A stretch of DNA of 64,000 nt from JBMDXB01 sp048594885 (GCA_048594885.1 JBMDXB010000062.1:1-64000); one strand, 5' to 3'. Positions 1 to 9,016 are shown, numbered from the stretch's first letter. Notes: generated from the letters alone by a model not told the origin. Program-made: numbers and translations.

Positions 1-75
1 ACTTCCGCCGGCGGCGCACGGTGGACCCGCGGCGGGTGCGGGGGGGCCAGCGTGGCCGCCTAAGCACAACGCGCG

Positions 76-369
76 ATGGCGGCGGGGCCGGGGAGCCAGG
101 GGCTTTCGGGATTCCGCTCCGTCGTCGCGCCGGTGCCTGGCGCGCCGCGCGCGTGGATCGCGATCGGACCGTCGGGCGCGGACATCTCGACGGATGACGG
201 TCATTCGTGGAGGAAGCTCGAGGGACCCGGCTTCCACACGTTCAGTTTCGCGCGGCGACGGGCGGTGGGTTGGGGCGCCGGGGAGCGCGGCGCGATCGCG
301 AAGCTGGCGTGGCCGCTGACGTTCGCGCTGAACCTCGGGTTTGCCGGCAGGCGGCCGTGGACGACGTAA
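76..369 (+). CDS. C-terminal part of a BNR/Asp-box propeller protein, probably frameshifted
   Basis: The readable stretch contains an Asp-box-like motif (STDDGHSW) after a blade core (WIAIGPSGAD) and ends in a last propeller strand, as in exported BNR or YCF48-like sialidase-type proteins of Acidobacteria. The reading frame is closed by TAA at 61-63. A second Asp-box-like string (TTRDGG) is seen just upstream in another frame, so the gene probably enters from outside the window and shifts frame among the G runs at about 85-110. The 5' part is not visible. The family call is inference from two motifs. Confidence 0.45.
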   Translation: MAAGPGSQGLSGFRSVVAPVPGAPRAWIAIGPSGADISTDDGHSWRKLEGPGFHTFSFARRRAVGWGAGERGAIAKLAWPLTFALNLGFAGRRPWTT

Positions 370-417
370 CCGCCCGCATGGGAAGATGTCGGCGCTCTCT
401 CGCCGGAAGGAACATCC

Positions 418-939
418 ATGCTGAAGTCGCGCCTCATGCTGATCGCCTGCCTCGCCGCCGCCGGGTGCGGCGGCTCCTCGGATTCGCCGCCGGCGGCATC
501 GGGCGGGCCGGCCGCCGCGCCCGCCGCTGGCAGCAGGAACGTCGACGCCTGCCGGCTGCTGACCCAAGAGGAAATCGCCGCGGCACTCGGAAACACCGTC
601 ACGGCCGGCCGTCCCGAAGCCGGCCTCGAGGTCTGCGACTGGGATTCGGAGTCACCGACTGATGCAGATCTGCTGTTGATGGTGCGGCCGAAGGGAAGTC
701 AGCGCGAACAGGTGTTGTGCGCCGACGTCCGCAACGCCGCTGCGGCGGGGAAGGGACTCGCTGGCATCGGCGAAGCCGCCACCTGGAAGTTCTCGAGCAT
801 GGGGATGTTCAATTCCGGGGAGCTCGAAGTATGCGACGCCCGCGCCTACTGGTCGTTGAGCGTCAACGGCAAGGGGGATTCCGATACGCTGCAGCGCGCC
901 GCCTTGACGCTGGCGCGCGCCGCTATGGGACGGCTCTGA
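418..939 (+). CDS. Small lipoprotein, DUF3558-like
   Basis: This 173-residue protein starts with a lipoprotein signal: Lys/Arg n-region, short hydrophobic core and the lipobox AAAGC with the acylated Cys at about residue 17. A Gly/Ala/Pro linker follows, and then a globular domain starting near residue 40 (DACRLLTQEEIAAALG). That opening resembles the DUF3558-type domain of actinobacterial and acidobacterial lipoproteins. Four further cysteines could form disulfides in the periplasm. A GGAAGGAA ribosome-binding site precedes the ATG. It is followed after 46 bases by another envelope protein gene. The substrate is unknown. Confidence 0.7.
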   Translation: MLKSRLMLIACLAAAGCGGSSDSPPAASGGPAAAPAAGSRNVDACRLLTQEEIAAALGNTVTAGRPEAGLEVCDWDSESPTDADLLLMVRPKGSQREQVLCADVRNAAAAGKGLAGIGEAATWKFSSMGMFNSGELEVCDARAYWSLSVNGKGDSDTLQRAALTLARAAMGRL

Positions 940-985
940 GCCCGCAGCCGCCGTCGCCGTACCTGCTTTCACGGAGTGCACGACC

Positions 986-1639
986 ATGCTCAAGAAACTG
1001 CTCATCGCCGGAGTCGTCGTCGTCCTGCTGTTCATCGTCGCGGCCGCGGGCGCCACTTACTATGTTTATCGCCGGGTCGCGCCCACCATCGCGCAATTTT
1101 CGGAGCTTGCGAAGGTGTCCGACCTGGAACGCGGCATCCGCAACCGCGTCCGGTTCGATCCGCCGGCGTCGCTGGAGCTGACCGAGGCGCAGGTCCAGAA
1201 GCTGGTGCAGGTTCAGGGGGCAGTGCGCCAGCGACTTGGCGCGCGTGTCGCCGAGCTCGAGACGAAATACAAGTCGCTCCTCGAGAAAGCCGATACCGAC
1301 CTGGCCGACGCGCCGTCGCTGCTGAGGGCCTACGGCGATCTCGCCTCGACGTGGATGGATGCCAAGCGCGCGCAGATCGATGCGCTGAACGACGCGGGCC
1401 TCTCGCTGGAGGAGTACAAGTGGATCCGCGACGAGTCCTATCGCGCGCTGGGGATGGCGTTTGTCGACCTGGACTTGGCCAGGCTCGCGGACGCCGCGCG
1501 CCAGGCAACGCCGGCCGACGTGGAAAGGACGCTGCGCGGCGCGCTGGAACCGGACGGGCCGTTGTCGAACCGCGAACTGGTCGCGAAGTTCAAGAAGCTG
1601 CTCGAGAGCAACATCGCGTTGGCGTCGTTCGGGCTCTGA
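986..1639 (+). CDS. Hypothetical membrane-anchored coiled protein
   Basis: This 217-residue protein has one N-terminal membrane anchor (about residues 4-27) followed by a long, charged, helical domain predicted to face the periplasm. No enzyme motif or Cys pattern is visible. A GGAG site lies about 10 bases before the ATG. It is codirectional with the lipoprotein gene at 418, so the two may be co-transcribed. I do not recognise the family. Confidence 0.65.
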   Translation: MLKKLLIAGVVVVLLFIVAAAGATYYVYRRVAPTIAQFSELAKVSDLERGIRNRVRFDPPASLELTEAQVQKLVQVQGAVRQRLGARVAELETKYKSLLEKADTDLADAPSLLRAYGDLASTWMDAKRAQIDALNDAGLSLEEYKWIRDESYRALGMAFVDLDLARLADAARQATPADVERTLRGALEPDGPLSNRELVAKFKKLLESNIALASFGL

Positions 1640-1954
1640 TCCCGCGGCCGTAGCGGCGGCCATCGCCAACGCGCGATCTGACGAATCCCAGCGTTGTCCG
1701 CGCATCGGACTTCTCGTTGCGATACTTGACGATGACACGCGTGGCGGCCGCGCCTGGGCGCGCGTTCTGCACGATCGGCTCATCGCCGACACTATTGATG
1801 AGCTGCGGGCGCCCGGATGCGCCACGGCCGCCCTCTCGCCCAGCAGGAACTGCTCACGATTAGCAGGAACCGGCGCGCCTATTCGATTGATCTGTCGAGA
1901 ACCGGGCGTCAGAGTGCGGGGCTGCGCTGCATCCAACTGCGCAAGGAGCTCGAC
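1640..1954. other. 315-base gap holding a dapD 3'-end relic
   Basis: No intact gene is seen here. The region contains the dapD-like relic at 1671-1744. The only other signal is the AAGGAG ribosome-binding site at about 1943-1948 that sets the start of the next gene. The open frame running into that gene from 1817 does not look like protein. Confidence 0.6.
1671..1744 (-). pseudogene. Relic of the 3' end of dapD
   Basis: Positions 1688-1744 match 35987-36043, the end of the intact dapD gene in this window, without gaps at 51 of 57 bases. The match resumes past a 9-base deletion through the dapD stop-codon region (GCGCGATCT shared). On the minus strand it reads TRVIVKYRNEKSDARTTL, against PVIVKYRDEKTDARTAL in the real DapD. 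Nothing of the rest of dapD is present. It is a fragment left by duplication, recombination or gene decay, not a working gene. Confidence 0.75.
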
Positions 1955-4285
1955 ATGGCAGCCCCAAAGACGAAGGCATCAAAGGAATCAGCACCCAAGC
2001 AGCAGCGGATCGAGGTCGAACGAACCCGCTTCAAGAGCTTCCTCCTGCAGAACCCGAATTACTTCGGCAACCTCGAGGTCAGCGACTTCAAGCCGATCAA
2101 GATCATCAAAGGCAACACGACCTTCGAGCAGATGATCTGTGTCGGCCTCAATCCGGCCTACGACCGCCTCGAGGCGGTCGTGCAGATCAAACGCGATAAC
2201 GGTTACGGCGGTGACATCTGCAGCCCGGGAACCTCCGAGTACGTCCGTTTCTACGTGGACCTGTTCGACAACGGCGTCTGGCACGACGTCGGCGTCTCGA
2301 GCGTGCGCGTCTACGATATTCCCGGAGACAAACCGGTCTGCTACGCCGTTCGGCGCGACTTCGATCCCTTCAAGAAGTTCTGTCTGTTCGAGAACATCGT
2401 CAAAGTGCGGGCCATCCTGCAGTGGAACGTTCCACCGCCCGCCAACACACCGAACTACGCGCCGGTATGGGGCAACGTCATCGACGGGCAGATCCAGATA
2501 CGACCGCTCAAGTTCTTCCCGTGGGGCGATCTCCTCAAGGAATTCGAGAAGATCCCCATCAAGTTCCCCGATCCGATCGGCCCTGTCGTCAAGGGGCTCG
2601 ATCCGGCCGTCAAGCTCACCGCGATCGAGACACCGCCGCTGACGGTGGCGCAGAAGCAGGAGCTCTATCGCAACAAGAACGTGCCCGTGCACCGCTTCGC
2701 GTTCCAGGAGGTGCAACACGTCCTGAAGATGTCCAATCCCATGACGCTCGCGGCTCCAGGCAAATCGCCGCTCGTCGCGCTCGGCTTGAAGGCGGACATC
2801 ATCGAGGGCATCATCGGCAAGCTCTTTCCAACCGATGGCGACACGAGCTTCGAAGAGTTGCGGTGTGTAGGCCTCTACCCTGAAGCCGATCTCATCGAAG
2901 CCGTCTTGACGGTCAAGAAGTCCTCGGGTTACAGCGGCGGTCTGTGTACCAACGGGTCCACCGAATACGTCGCCTTCTGGATCGACTTCGAGGATGGGAG
3001 CGGCTTCCAGTACATGGGAACCGCCACCGTCAACGTCTTCGATCTGCAGACGATTCCCGACGAGGACGTGCAGTATGCCGCCTTCCTCAAGACCGACCTC
3101 TCGAAGTTCCGCGTGCCATGCCAGGGCGGTGCCCGCATCGTTCGGCTGCGCGGCATCCTGTCATGGGAGACCGCTCCCCCGCCGGGGAACCCGAACTACG
3201 TGCCGGTCTGGGGCAACCGCGAAGAGTGCCGCGTTCAACTCCACCCCGGAACGCTGGAAGGACACATCCCGCTCATCGAGACCGTCGGAGACATCCTGGT
3301 GCCCGACATCAACCCCGCTACCGGACTGGCGACCGGCGACGGCCAGATCGGCGCCTTCTCGGTCGTTGACAGTCCGTTCGGCGCCGAGGTGCGCATCACC
3401 GGACGCATTGGAAACCCGCCCAACAGCTTCGGCGGCGGCGCGCAGCCGTTCAAGTACCGAGTCGAGGTATTCGGTCCGCCGCCGTTCAACGTCTGGACGC
3501 CGCTGACAAACCCGATTGTCGTCGGCGTATCGGAGTGGATCAACGGCGTTCCGGTCATGTGCGCTCCCGGCGACTTCGTCTGCGAGGTGACGCTGACGCC
3601 GACCGACGACGGCGACGGGTTCGGCCCGGGCTGGTACACGTATCTCGAGGACATTCAGGGACCGAACCAGCGCTTCCTGGTCGTCGACAAGCTGGCCAGC
3701 TGGTTCACGAATGTCGCGATGGAAGGCATGTGGCAGATCCGGATCACCGCGAAGGATCCGTCGGGACCGGTGCTCTTCCCCGGCTTCCAGATCGTCCACC
3801 TGCGCGTCGACAACACGCGGCCATCCGGGCCGGCCGGTCCGGGGGCGACGCAGGCGCAGATCGAGGCCAACCCGCCGCTCACGATTACCAGCGCGACGTT
3901 CAACGGTAATCCGCTCCCGGCGGTCGCCTGCGGGCGGTTCCCCGTCGGCACGATCATCAGCGGCACGTACGAGGTGCACGATCCAGGGCTGACGTCGCCG
4001 AACCAGCACTTCAACAGTCTGTCGCTGACCGTCATCCCCGCGGGACCGGCCAACGGCGTCACGCCGAATCCGTCGAGCCGCGCGTACCCGATCGTGCCGA
4101 CCATCGGAGAGGCGGGCACGTGGACGCTGAACACCGGCGCACACGACGGTGTGGGTCCGATGGATCCGTGCGGGTACGTCCTCCGGCTCTACGCGACGGA
4201 TCGGACGAACGTCAACAGCCGGGGGATCGCGTTCGACATGCACTACGACGTCGGCTTCTGTCTGGAGGCCGCGCCCAAGAAGTGA
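1955..4285 (+). CDS. Large protein with two copies of an unknown beta-rich domain
   Basis: This 776-residue protein has no signal peptide. It carries two diverged copies of one domain, at about residues 50-195 and 295-430. Both contain a TxFE-(E/Q)-hydrophobic-C-VGL motif, a GYxGGxC motif, a (T/S)EYVxF motif, and an LxW..PPP..PNYxPVWGN ending. The last 280 residues resemble immunoglobulin-like extracellular modules. The start at 1955 is chosen because AAGGAG lies just upstream; the open frame reaches back to 1817. Its TGA overlaps the GTG of the next gene. I do not recognise the family. A role in a large extracellular or particle assembly is speculation. Confidence 0.75.
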   Translation: MAAPKTKASKESAPKQQRIEVERTRFKSFLLQNPNYFGNLEVSDFKPIKIIKGNTTFEQMICVGLNPAYDRLEAVVQIKRDNGYGGDICSPGTSEYVRFYVDLFDNGVWHDVGVSSVRVYDIPGDKPVCYAVRRDFDPFKKFCLFENIVKVRAILQWNVPPPANTPNYAPVWGNVIDGQIQIRPLKFFPWGDLLKEFEKIPIKFPDPIGPVVKGLDPAVKLTAIETPPLTVAQKQELYRNKNVPVHRFAFQEVQHVLKMSNPMTLAAPGKSPLVALGLKADIIEGIIGKLFPTDGDTSFEELRCVGLYPEADLIEAVLTVKKSSGYSGGLCTNGSTEYVAFWIDFEDGSGFQYMGTATVNVFDLQTIPDEDVQYAAFLKTDLSKFRVPCQGGARIVRLRGILSWETAPPPGNPNYVPVWGNREECRVQLHPGTLEGHIPLIETVGDILVPDINPATGLATGDGQIGAFSVVDSPFGAEVRITGRIGNPPNSFGGGAQPFKYRVEVFGPPPFNVWTPLTNPIVVGVSEWINGVPVMCAPGDFVCEVTLTPTDDGDGFGPGWYTYLEDIQGPNQRFLVVDKLASWFTNVAMEGMWQIRITAKDPSGPVLFPGFQIVHLRVDNTRPSGPAGPGATQAQIEANPPLTITSATFNGNPLPAVACGRFPVGTIISGTYEVHDPGLTSPNQHFNSLSLTVIPAGPANGVTPNPSSRAYPIVPTIGEAGTWTLNTGAHDGVGPMDPCGYVLRLYATDRTNVNSRGIAFDMHYDVGFCLEAAPKK

Positions 4286-4563
4286 ACGCGCTGGTGATCG
4301 GCGTGCTGGTCGTGTGGCGTGTCACGCACCTGCTCGTCGCGGAGGACGGCCCGTGGGATGTCGTCATCCGGCTGCGCCGGCGGGCAGGCGATGGGTTCTG
4401 GGGAGCGCTGCTCGACTGCTTCTATTGTCTGAGTCTCTGGGTCGCCGTCCCGTTCGCGCTGCTGCTTGGAGAAGCCTGGACCGAGCGGCTTCTCCTCTGG
4501 CCGGCGCTGTCGGCGGGCGCCATCCTGCTCGAGAGAGTGACGTCGAGTGGCAAGACGCCGTGA
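4282..4563 (+). CDS. DUF1360-like small membrane protein
   Basis: This 93-residue protein starts at a GTG that overlaps the stop of the preceding gene by four bases, so the two are probably translationally coupled. It has hydrophobic segments at about residues 1-17 and 42-62, and a C-terminal one at about 67-85. The central pair of cysteines (DCFYCLSLW) resembles the CPYCLGFW signature of DUF1360 proteins, which I know as a small membrane family of unknown function. The position after the large duplicated-domain protein suggests a shared role. Confidence 0.65.
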   Translation: MNALVIGVLVVWRVTHLLVAEDGPWDVVIRLRRRAGDGFWGALLDCFYCLSLWVAVPFALLLGEAWTERLLLWPALSAGAILLERVTSSGKTP

Positions 4564-4596
4564 CGATCGAAGACTCGAGTGCTGAGAGGAGCACTG

Positions 4597-4842
4597 ATGT
4601 CATGTTGTGGCGGGCGGCGTGAACACCTGCGGACCGAGTTGTCCGCGCGGGGTGCGCGGACTCCGTTACCCACCGACGGCCGCGTGCTCTTCGAATACAC
4701 CGGCCCGGCGAGCCTTGTCGTGAGGGGAGCGATCACCGGCCGCGGGTACGCATTCGCGGGCTACGGCGCGAGAGCCGCGGTAGACGCGCGGGACGCGGCG
4801 CAGTTCTTGCGGGTGGCGTATCTGCAACGCGTGCTGCGATAG
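4597..4842 (+). CDS. Small MSCCG-type protein
   Basis: This 81-residue protein begins MSCCGGRR, then has a compact beta-rich domain (VLFEYTGPASLVVRG, then GYAFAGYGARAAVD). The ATG at 4597 is preferred over the in-frame GTG at 4579 because GAGAGGAG lies 6-7 bases before it. Similar short proteins with an MSCCG start and a (T/V)-G-RRY-F-G core are, as far as I recall, found in phage-head or tail-like gene sets, but no other phage gene is visible here. It ends six bases before the converging radical SAM gene. Confidence 0.55.
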   Translation: MSCCGGRREHLRTELSARGARTPLPTDGRVLFEYTGPASLVVRGAITGRGYAFAGYGARAAVDARDAAQFLRVAYLQRVLR

Positions 4843-4847
4843 CGGCG

Positions 4848-6914
4848 TCACTGGACGAGCTGTCGTGCGAGAAGCTCTCCGATGATTCCCGCGATCGTCG
4901 CGGGAAGGTCGTCATCGTCCGCACTATCACCGCTGCCGCTCACGTCGCCGACCGAACGCGAGCCGTCGAGTCGCTCGAGGACACACAAGGCGAGCGGTGA
5001 GAGCTCCACCGCACGATCGCTGTCGTAGTCGTAGAGCAGAATCCGATCCGACCCGTTGTGCCGCGCCGGCGTCGTCTCCGCCGTGACGGCGGAGAGCACG
5101 CGGATTGTCTGGTTCGCCTTGCGACGGACAACGAGCCCCGGCGAAAGCGTCGGCGATCCGGCTTCGATCGTCGTGCTCCGGCCGTAGTACTGCCTCGCCA
5201 TTGCGGAGACACCCGCGTAGTGCAGGAACAACAGGGTGTGGGCGTCGAGCGACAACGGGACGTCCGCAAACCGCATTCGCGCCAGCAGCTCGCGCTCGAC
5301 GAGCTGCGTCATCGCCACGCCGTCAGTGGAGTGCGGCGTGTACTTGAGCCTTATCGAAAGACTCGGCTGCGGTTCGACGTGCAGACCGAAGGCCTGCGGC
5401 CGGCTCGCCATGCGGCTGCCGCGCTGCAGCTCGAACGTGCCGGCCGAGACCGTAGCGGCACCGTGCATCTGCTCGACGACGAAGGCGACGGTCGCCCGGG
5501 CATCGCTCTCCGTCTCGCCTGGAAAGCCGAAGAACAACTGGAGGTTGAACGCGATTCCGGCACGCCGGCAATCGTCGAGGATCCGGGCAATCTCCGCGTG
5601 CCGAACGCCTTTGTTCATCGACGAGAGGACCCGTGGCGAATACGATTCGAGGCCGAACGCCAGATTCCGGCACCCGGCCGCCTGCAGGTCGTGCAGCAAC
5701 GCCGCCGTGAGTGCGGACTCGAATCGGACCTGGCACTCCCACGACATTGCCGGCAGCACGCGGAAGACGCCGGCGAGCTGTTTCAGCGTGCCGGGCGCCA
5801 CGCAATCGTCACCGAACATGACGCAGCGGGCACCGTGCCTGGCCCGCAGGGCCGTGATGTCGCGGCGGAGCGCGGCGATCGAGCGCCGCCGGTAACGGCC
5901 GCGCATCGACGGCGATACGGAGCAGAACTCGCACGCGGACCAGTAGCAGCCTCTGCTGGTGCTCAGGAGGAACACGGGTTCAGGCGCCAGGTACCGGTCG
6001 AGCGGAAGGCCGCCATAGTCCGGCGTGGGCAGCGCGTCGACGTTCTCCACACGCGTCGGGGTGCGCACGACCCGCCCTCGCTCGCGATAGAGGAGATTCG
6101 GTACTGCCTCCAGACCGTCTCCGCACTCCAGTGCCGACAGGAGCGTGTCAAGCGCCGTCTCACCTTCGAAGCACACGAGGTAATCGCACCATCGAAACAC
6201 GTCGTCGACGTTCGGGAGGACCGACCACCGGCTGGCGATCTGCCCGCCGAACACGAGCGTCACATCCGGCAGCCGCTCGCGCGCGAGCACCGCCAGTGTC
6301 ACGGCCGGCAGTATCTGGCTGGGATACGTGATCGACAGGCCAATGGCGGCGGCGTTGTCGCGTTCGATCGCCGGCAGAAGGACGTCTGCAAAGAAACCGC
6401 GGAACGGATTGTCGGTATCCCGGGCCCGTCGGTCGAGATCGGCCGCGGTGCCGATCTCGTCGGAGAGATACGCGATCGCAAGGCTCGCGGGATGGCAGCT
6501 TTCGCTGTGGATCTCGAACGCATCGCGCACGACTCGCCTCGCATGCTGGAGACGGCCGAGGTCCCTGTAGGTGTCGGGCCGTCGCAGGTCCTCGACAGCC
6601 CGCTCGATCAGGTCGCACACGATTGGCGCCTTCAACGATGCCGTGAGGAGACGCCGGAGCCCGTCGTCATCCGATCGACTCGCGCCGTTCGTAGGCATCG
6701 CCTCGAGCCGCTCGTCGACGCGCCCGGCCGCGCGGCGCAGCTCCGCCGGCGAGAGCAGGTGAACGACGAAATCGAGGTTTGCGTCCCGCTGGACGATCTG
6801 GTGACGGCCGCGGCTGCGGACGAACGCCGTCAAGGCCGGCAGGCTCGAGTACGGCTGCGACGCGCCGACCAGCGGCGGAAACACCAGCACGGCCCTCACG
6901 TCGCGTGCCTCCAT
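4848..6914 (-). CDS. Cobalamin-type radical SAM enzyme with C-terminal PqqD-like domain
   Basis: This 688-residue protein has three parts. An N-terminal Rossmann-like B12-binding region (about 1-300; IGLSITYPSQ, VFGGQIASR and a CFEGE motif) lacks the DxHxxG motif, as in many B12-radical SAM enzymes. A radical SAM core follows with C323-x4-C328-x2-C331 (RGCYWSACEFC) and LAFGLESYSPRVL and FFGFPGET motifs. The last 65 residues (about 622-686) have the short-strand and winged-helix pattern of PqqD/RRE peptide-recognition domains. Its ATG lies inside the end of the upstream gene (19-base overlap). I infer C-methylation or another radical modification of the peptide encoded at 10228-10431. The substrate is not proven. 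Confidence 0.85.
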   Translation of the reverse strand: MEARDVRAVLVFPPLVGASQPYSSLPALTAFVRSRGRHQIVQRDANLDFVVHLLSPAELRRAAGRVDERLEAMPTNGASRSDDDGLRRLLTASLKAPIVCDLIERAVEDLRRPDTYRDLGRLQHARRVVRDAFEIHSESCHPASLAIAYLSDEIGTAADLDRRARDTDNPFRGFFADVLLPAIERDNAAAIGLSITYPSQILPAVTLAVLARERLPDVTLVFGGQIASRWSVLPNVDDVFRWCDYLVCFEGETALDTLLSALECGDGLEAVPNLLYRERGRVVRTPTRVENVDALPTPDYGGLPLDRYLAPEPVFLLSTSRGCYWSACEFCSVSPSMRGRYRRRSIAALRRDITALRARHGARCVMFGDDCVAPGTLKQLAGVFRVLPAMSWECQVRFESALTAALLHDLQAAGCRNLAFGLESYSPRVLSSMNKGVRHAEIARILDDCRRAGIAFNLQLFFGFPGETESDARATVAFVVEQMHGAATVSAGTFELQRGSRMASRPQAFGLHVEPQPSLSIRLKYTPHSTDGVAMTQLVERELLARMRFADVPLSLDAHTLLFLHYAGVSAMARQYYGRSTTIEAGSPTLSPGLVVRRKANQTIRVLSAVTAETTPARHNGSDRILLYDYDSDRAVELSPLALCVLERLDGSRSVGDVSGSGDSADDDDLPATIAGIIGELLARQLVQ

Positions 6915-9016
6915 TCGATGAAATCGCGTGCCTCCAGCTCCGCCAGGAACTGCACGGTGGCGTCGCGGTTGGCCGGTCCAACCGCCGTGAGGATCTCGTC
7001 CACGGTGAACGTGCCGTTGCAGGCGCGAAGGATCTCGGCGCCGTCCTCGCCGACTTCGATCAGCCGCTCGCGTTCGCTACTGAACACGTAGTGCGTTGGC
7101 CGCTGCTCGAGCGGAGCCGTCGTTCCCTCGTCGAGCCGCGCGTTGACGTCGTCGAGATTGAACGCCAGCACGCCGGGAACCAACCCCGGACGCCGGACCG
7201 GCATCGTCCGGTCGTAGCGGAGCGCCTCGAGCGCCTCGAACGAATCTTCGGACAGTCCGCTCGCGCGTCGAACAGGCAGAAACGCAAGATGGCTTCGCGA
7301 GATCAGGTACGGCCGATCGGGTGGACGGATGTGCGGATGCCGCCGGATGTCGGCGACGAGCGTCCCGGCTTCCGTGGCCGTCATCCCTTCGTTCACCCGG
7401 TACTGCCACCAGGTTTTCAGATCCTCGTCCGGAAACGGCAGCACTTCGTCGACGCCGTAGCGAGCCGGATTGCCGAACACCGGCGCATGGCGGTCCAGCA
7501 CGAACTGCGTGAACGCCGCGTGCGCGATCTTGTCGTGCAGCCCATCGAGGAAGGCGACGGTCTGCTCTGCTTCGTCGCGCGTCTCCGTGGGAAAGCCGAC
7601 GAAGAACATCACGAAGGATCGAATGCCTGCATCCGCGCAGTCTCCGAGGATTCGAGCCGCGATGTCCGGTTCGATGCCCTTCTCCATGTGGTCGAGCACG
7701 CGCGGAACGCTCGACTCGAGACCGAACATGAGCATGCGGCACCCGCCGGCCGCCATCTCCGCCAGCCGGTTCCGGTCGAAACTCGACTCGAAGCGCGTCT
7801 CGGTGAACCAGGTGAACGGCAGCCGCCCGCCGGCGATGCGCTGGGCCAGCCGCGAGGCGAGCGGCGGAGGCATCGCTTCGTCCACGAAGTAGAAGCAGCG
7901 TGCATCGTATGTGTGCGACAGATCCTCGAGCCACGCCAGCACGTCGGACGCGCGCAGGCTCCGGAAGCGTCCGCGATAGAGCTGGCCATGCGAGCAGAAC
8001 CCGCAACGCCCCCAGTAGCAGCCTCGTGACGCCAGGATCGGCAGGATCGGCTCCGGCGCGAGGTAGTCCTGCAGCCGAAGGCCCTCGAAGCTCGGCGGCG
8101 TCAGATTCGACAGCGCCGGAGGCGCCGGAGGCGGGCGGTAAAGCGGACTCTGGCCGTGGAACCGCAGGACTCCATCGAGCGCGGCGACCTCGGGCGCCTC
8201 CATCTTTTCCTGCGCGCGGGACCCTGCGGCGCCCTGCAGCGCCTGCGTCAGCCGATGCAGCGGAATCTCTCCCTCGAACGGAATCCAGGCGTCCACCAGT
8301 CCGCGGAACGGCGCGAGCACGTGCCAGTCCGGCGAGAAGAAGCCGATCAGTCCGCCGCCGATGACGATCGGTATGCCTGGCAGGGCCTTCCTGACCACGG
8401 CGGCAAGCGTCATCGCAGGAATCATCTGGCAGTGGTAGTTGAGGGAGATGCCGACGAGCCCGGCATGAGTGTCGCAAATGTGCGGCAGGCACTCTTCGAA
8501 GAATGAGAGGAACGGGTTCTCGCGGCGATCGCGCGTGGCAGCAAGGACGTCCGCGCTTCGCGTCTCCCGATAACGCATCGAGAAGCCGCCCGGGCACCAC
8601 TCCGACGGGAAGTGCGCGGCCGAGACGAACTGCAGCGCGCGCCTGACGGTGGACGTGACTTGGCCATAGGCGCGGTGACTTGCATAGGTGTCAGGATCGC
8701 GCAGCCGCTGCAGCGCGTCGTCCGCGCGAGCGACGAGGAAGTCCCTCGACAGCAGGTTCTCGACGACGGTGCGGTACTCGTTGAAGTCGGCGGGTTGCAG
8801 GCGGGGTTGAGACTCGAGACGCTGGAGGCGCTTCTCGAGATCCTCGGCGAATCGCGCAATGCCACGCGATGACAACAGCTCGGTGTACGCGCGGAGGTTG
8901 AGGTCGAGCAGCGAGACCTCCTCGCCGCGCTGTCGAAGGTACGCCGCAAGCGACGGAAGGCCGGCCGGCGGATGCGCCGGATCGGATGCCGGCGGGAAGA
9001 TCAACAGGGTTCGCAT
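6896..9016 (-). CDS. Cobalamin-type radical SAM enzyme with C-terminal PqqD-like domain
   Basis: This 706-residue protein is a paralogue of the gene that follows it. The B12-binding-like region (about 1-320) shows VGISLNYHCQ, IVIGGG and WIPFEGE. The radical SAM core carries C333-x4-C338-x2-C341 (RGCYWGRCGFC), then MFGLESSVPRVL and FVGFPTET. A PqqD-like module occupies about 638-702 (RLIEVGEDGAEILRACNGTF). The frame is open to 9424, but the ATG at 9016 starts the conserved LLIFPP strand and lies 16 bases inside the SPASM gene, fitting translational coupling. With its neighbours it forms a three-enzyme peptide-modification operon. Confidence 0.85.
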   Translation of the reverse strand: MRTLLIFPPASDPAHPPAGLPSLAAYLRQRGEEVSLLDLNLRAYTELLSSRGIARFAEDLEKRLQRLESQPRLQPADFNEYRTVVENLLSRDFLVARADDALQRLRDPDTYASHRAYGQVTSTVRRALQFVSAAHFPSEWCPGGFSMRYRETRSADVLAATRDRRENPFLSFFEECLPHICDTHAGLVGISLNYHCQMIPAMTLAAVVRKALPGIPIVIGGGLIGFFSPDWHVLAPFRGLVDAWIPFEGEIPLHRLTQALQGAAGSRAQEKMEAPEVAALDGVLRFHGQSPLYRPPPAPPALSNLTPPSFEGLRLQDYLAPEPILPILASRGCYWGRCGFCSHGQLYRGRFRSLRASDVLAWLEDLSHTYDARCFYFVDEAMPPPLASRLAQRIAGGRLPFTWFTETRFESSFDRNRLAEMAAGGCRMLMFGLESSVPRVLDHMEKGIEPDIAARILGDCADAGIRSFVMFFVGFPTETRDEAEQTVAFLDGLHDKIAHAAFTQFVLDRHAPVFGNPARYGVDEVLPFPDEDLKTWWQYRVNEGMTATEAGTLVADIRRHPHIRPPDRPYLISRSHLAFLPVRRASGLSEDSFEALEALRYDRTMPVRRPGLVPGVLAFNLDDVNARLDEGTTAPLEQRPTHYVFSSERERLIEVGEDGAEILRACNGTFTVDEILTAVGPANRDATVQFLAELEARDFIEWRHAT

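Noticed and set aside
1955..4842. Prophage remnant
   Set aside because: No integrase, terminase, portal or capsid-like protein and no attachment-site repeats were found; only weak small-protein resemblance.
5058..7091. Long open frame on the + strand (677 codons) opposite the radical SAM genes
   Set aside because: Composition is Arg/Gly/Ala/Asp-rich shadow text without motifs; the opposite strand has complete enzyme motifs.
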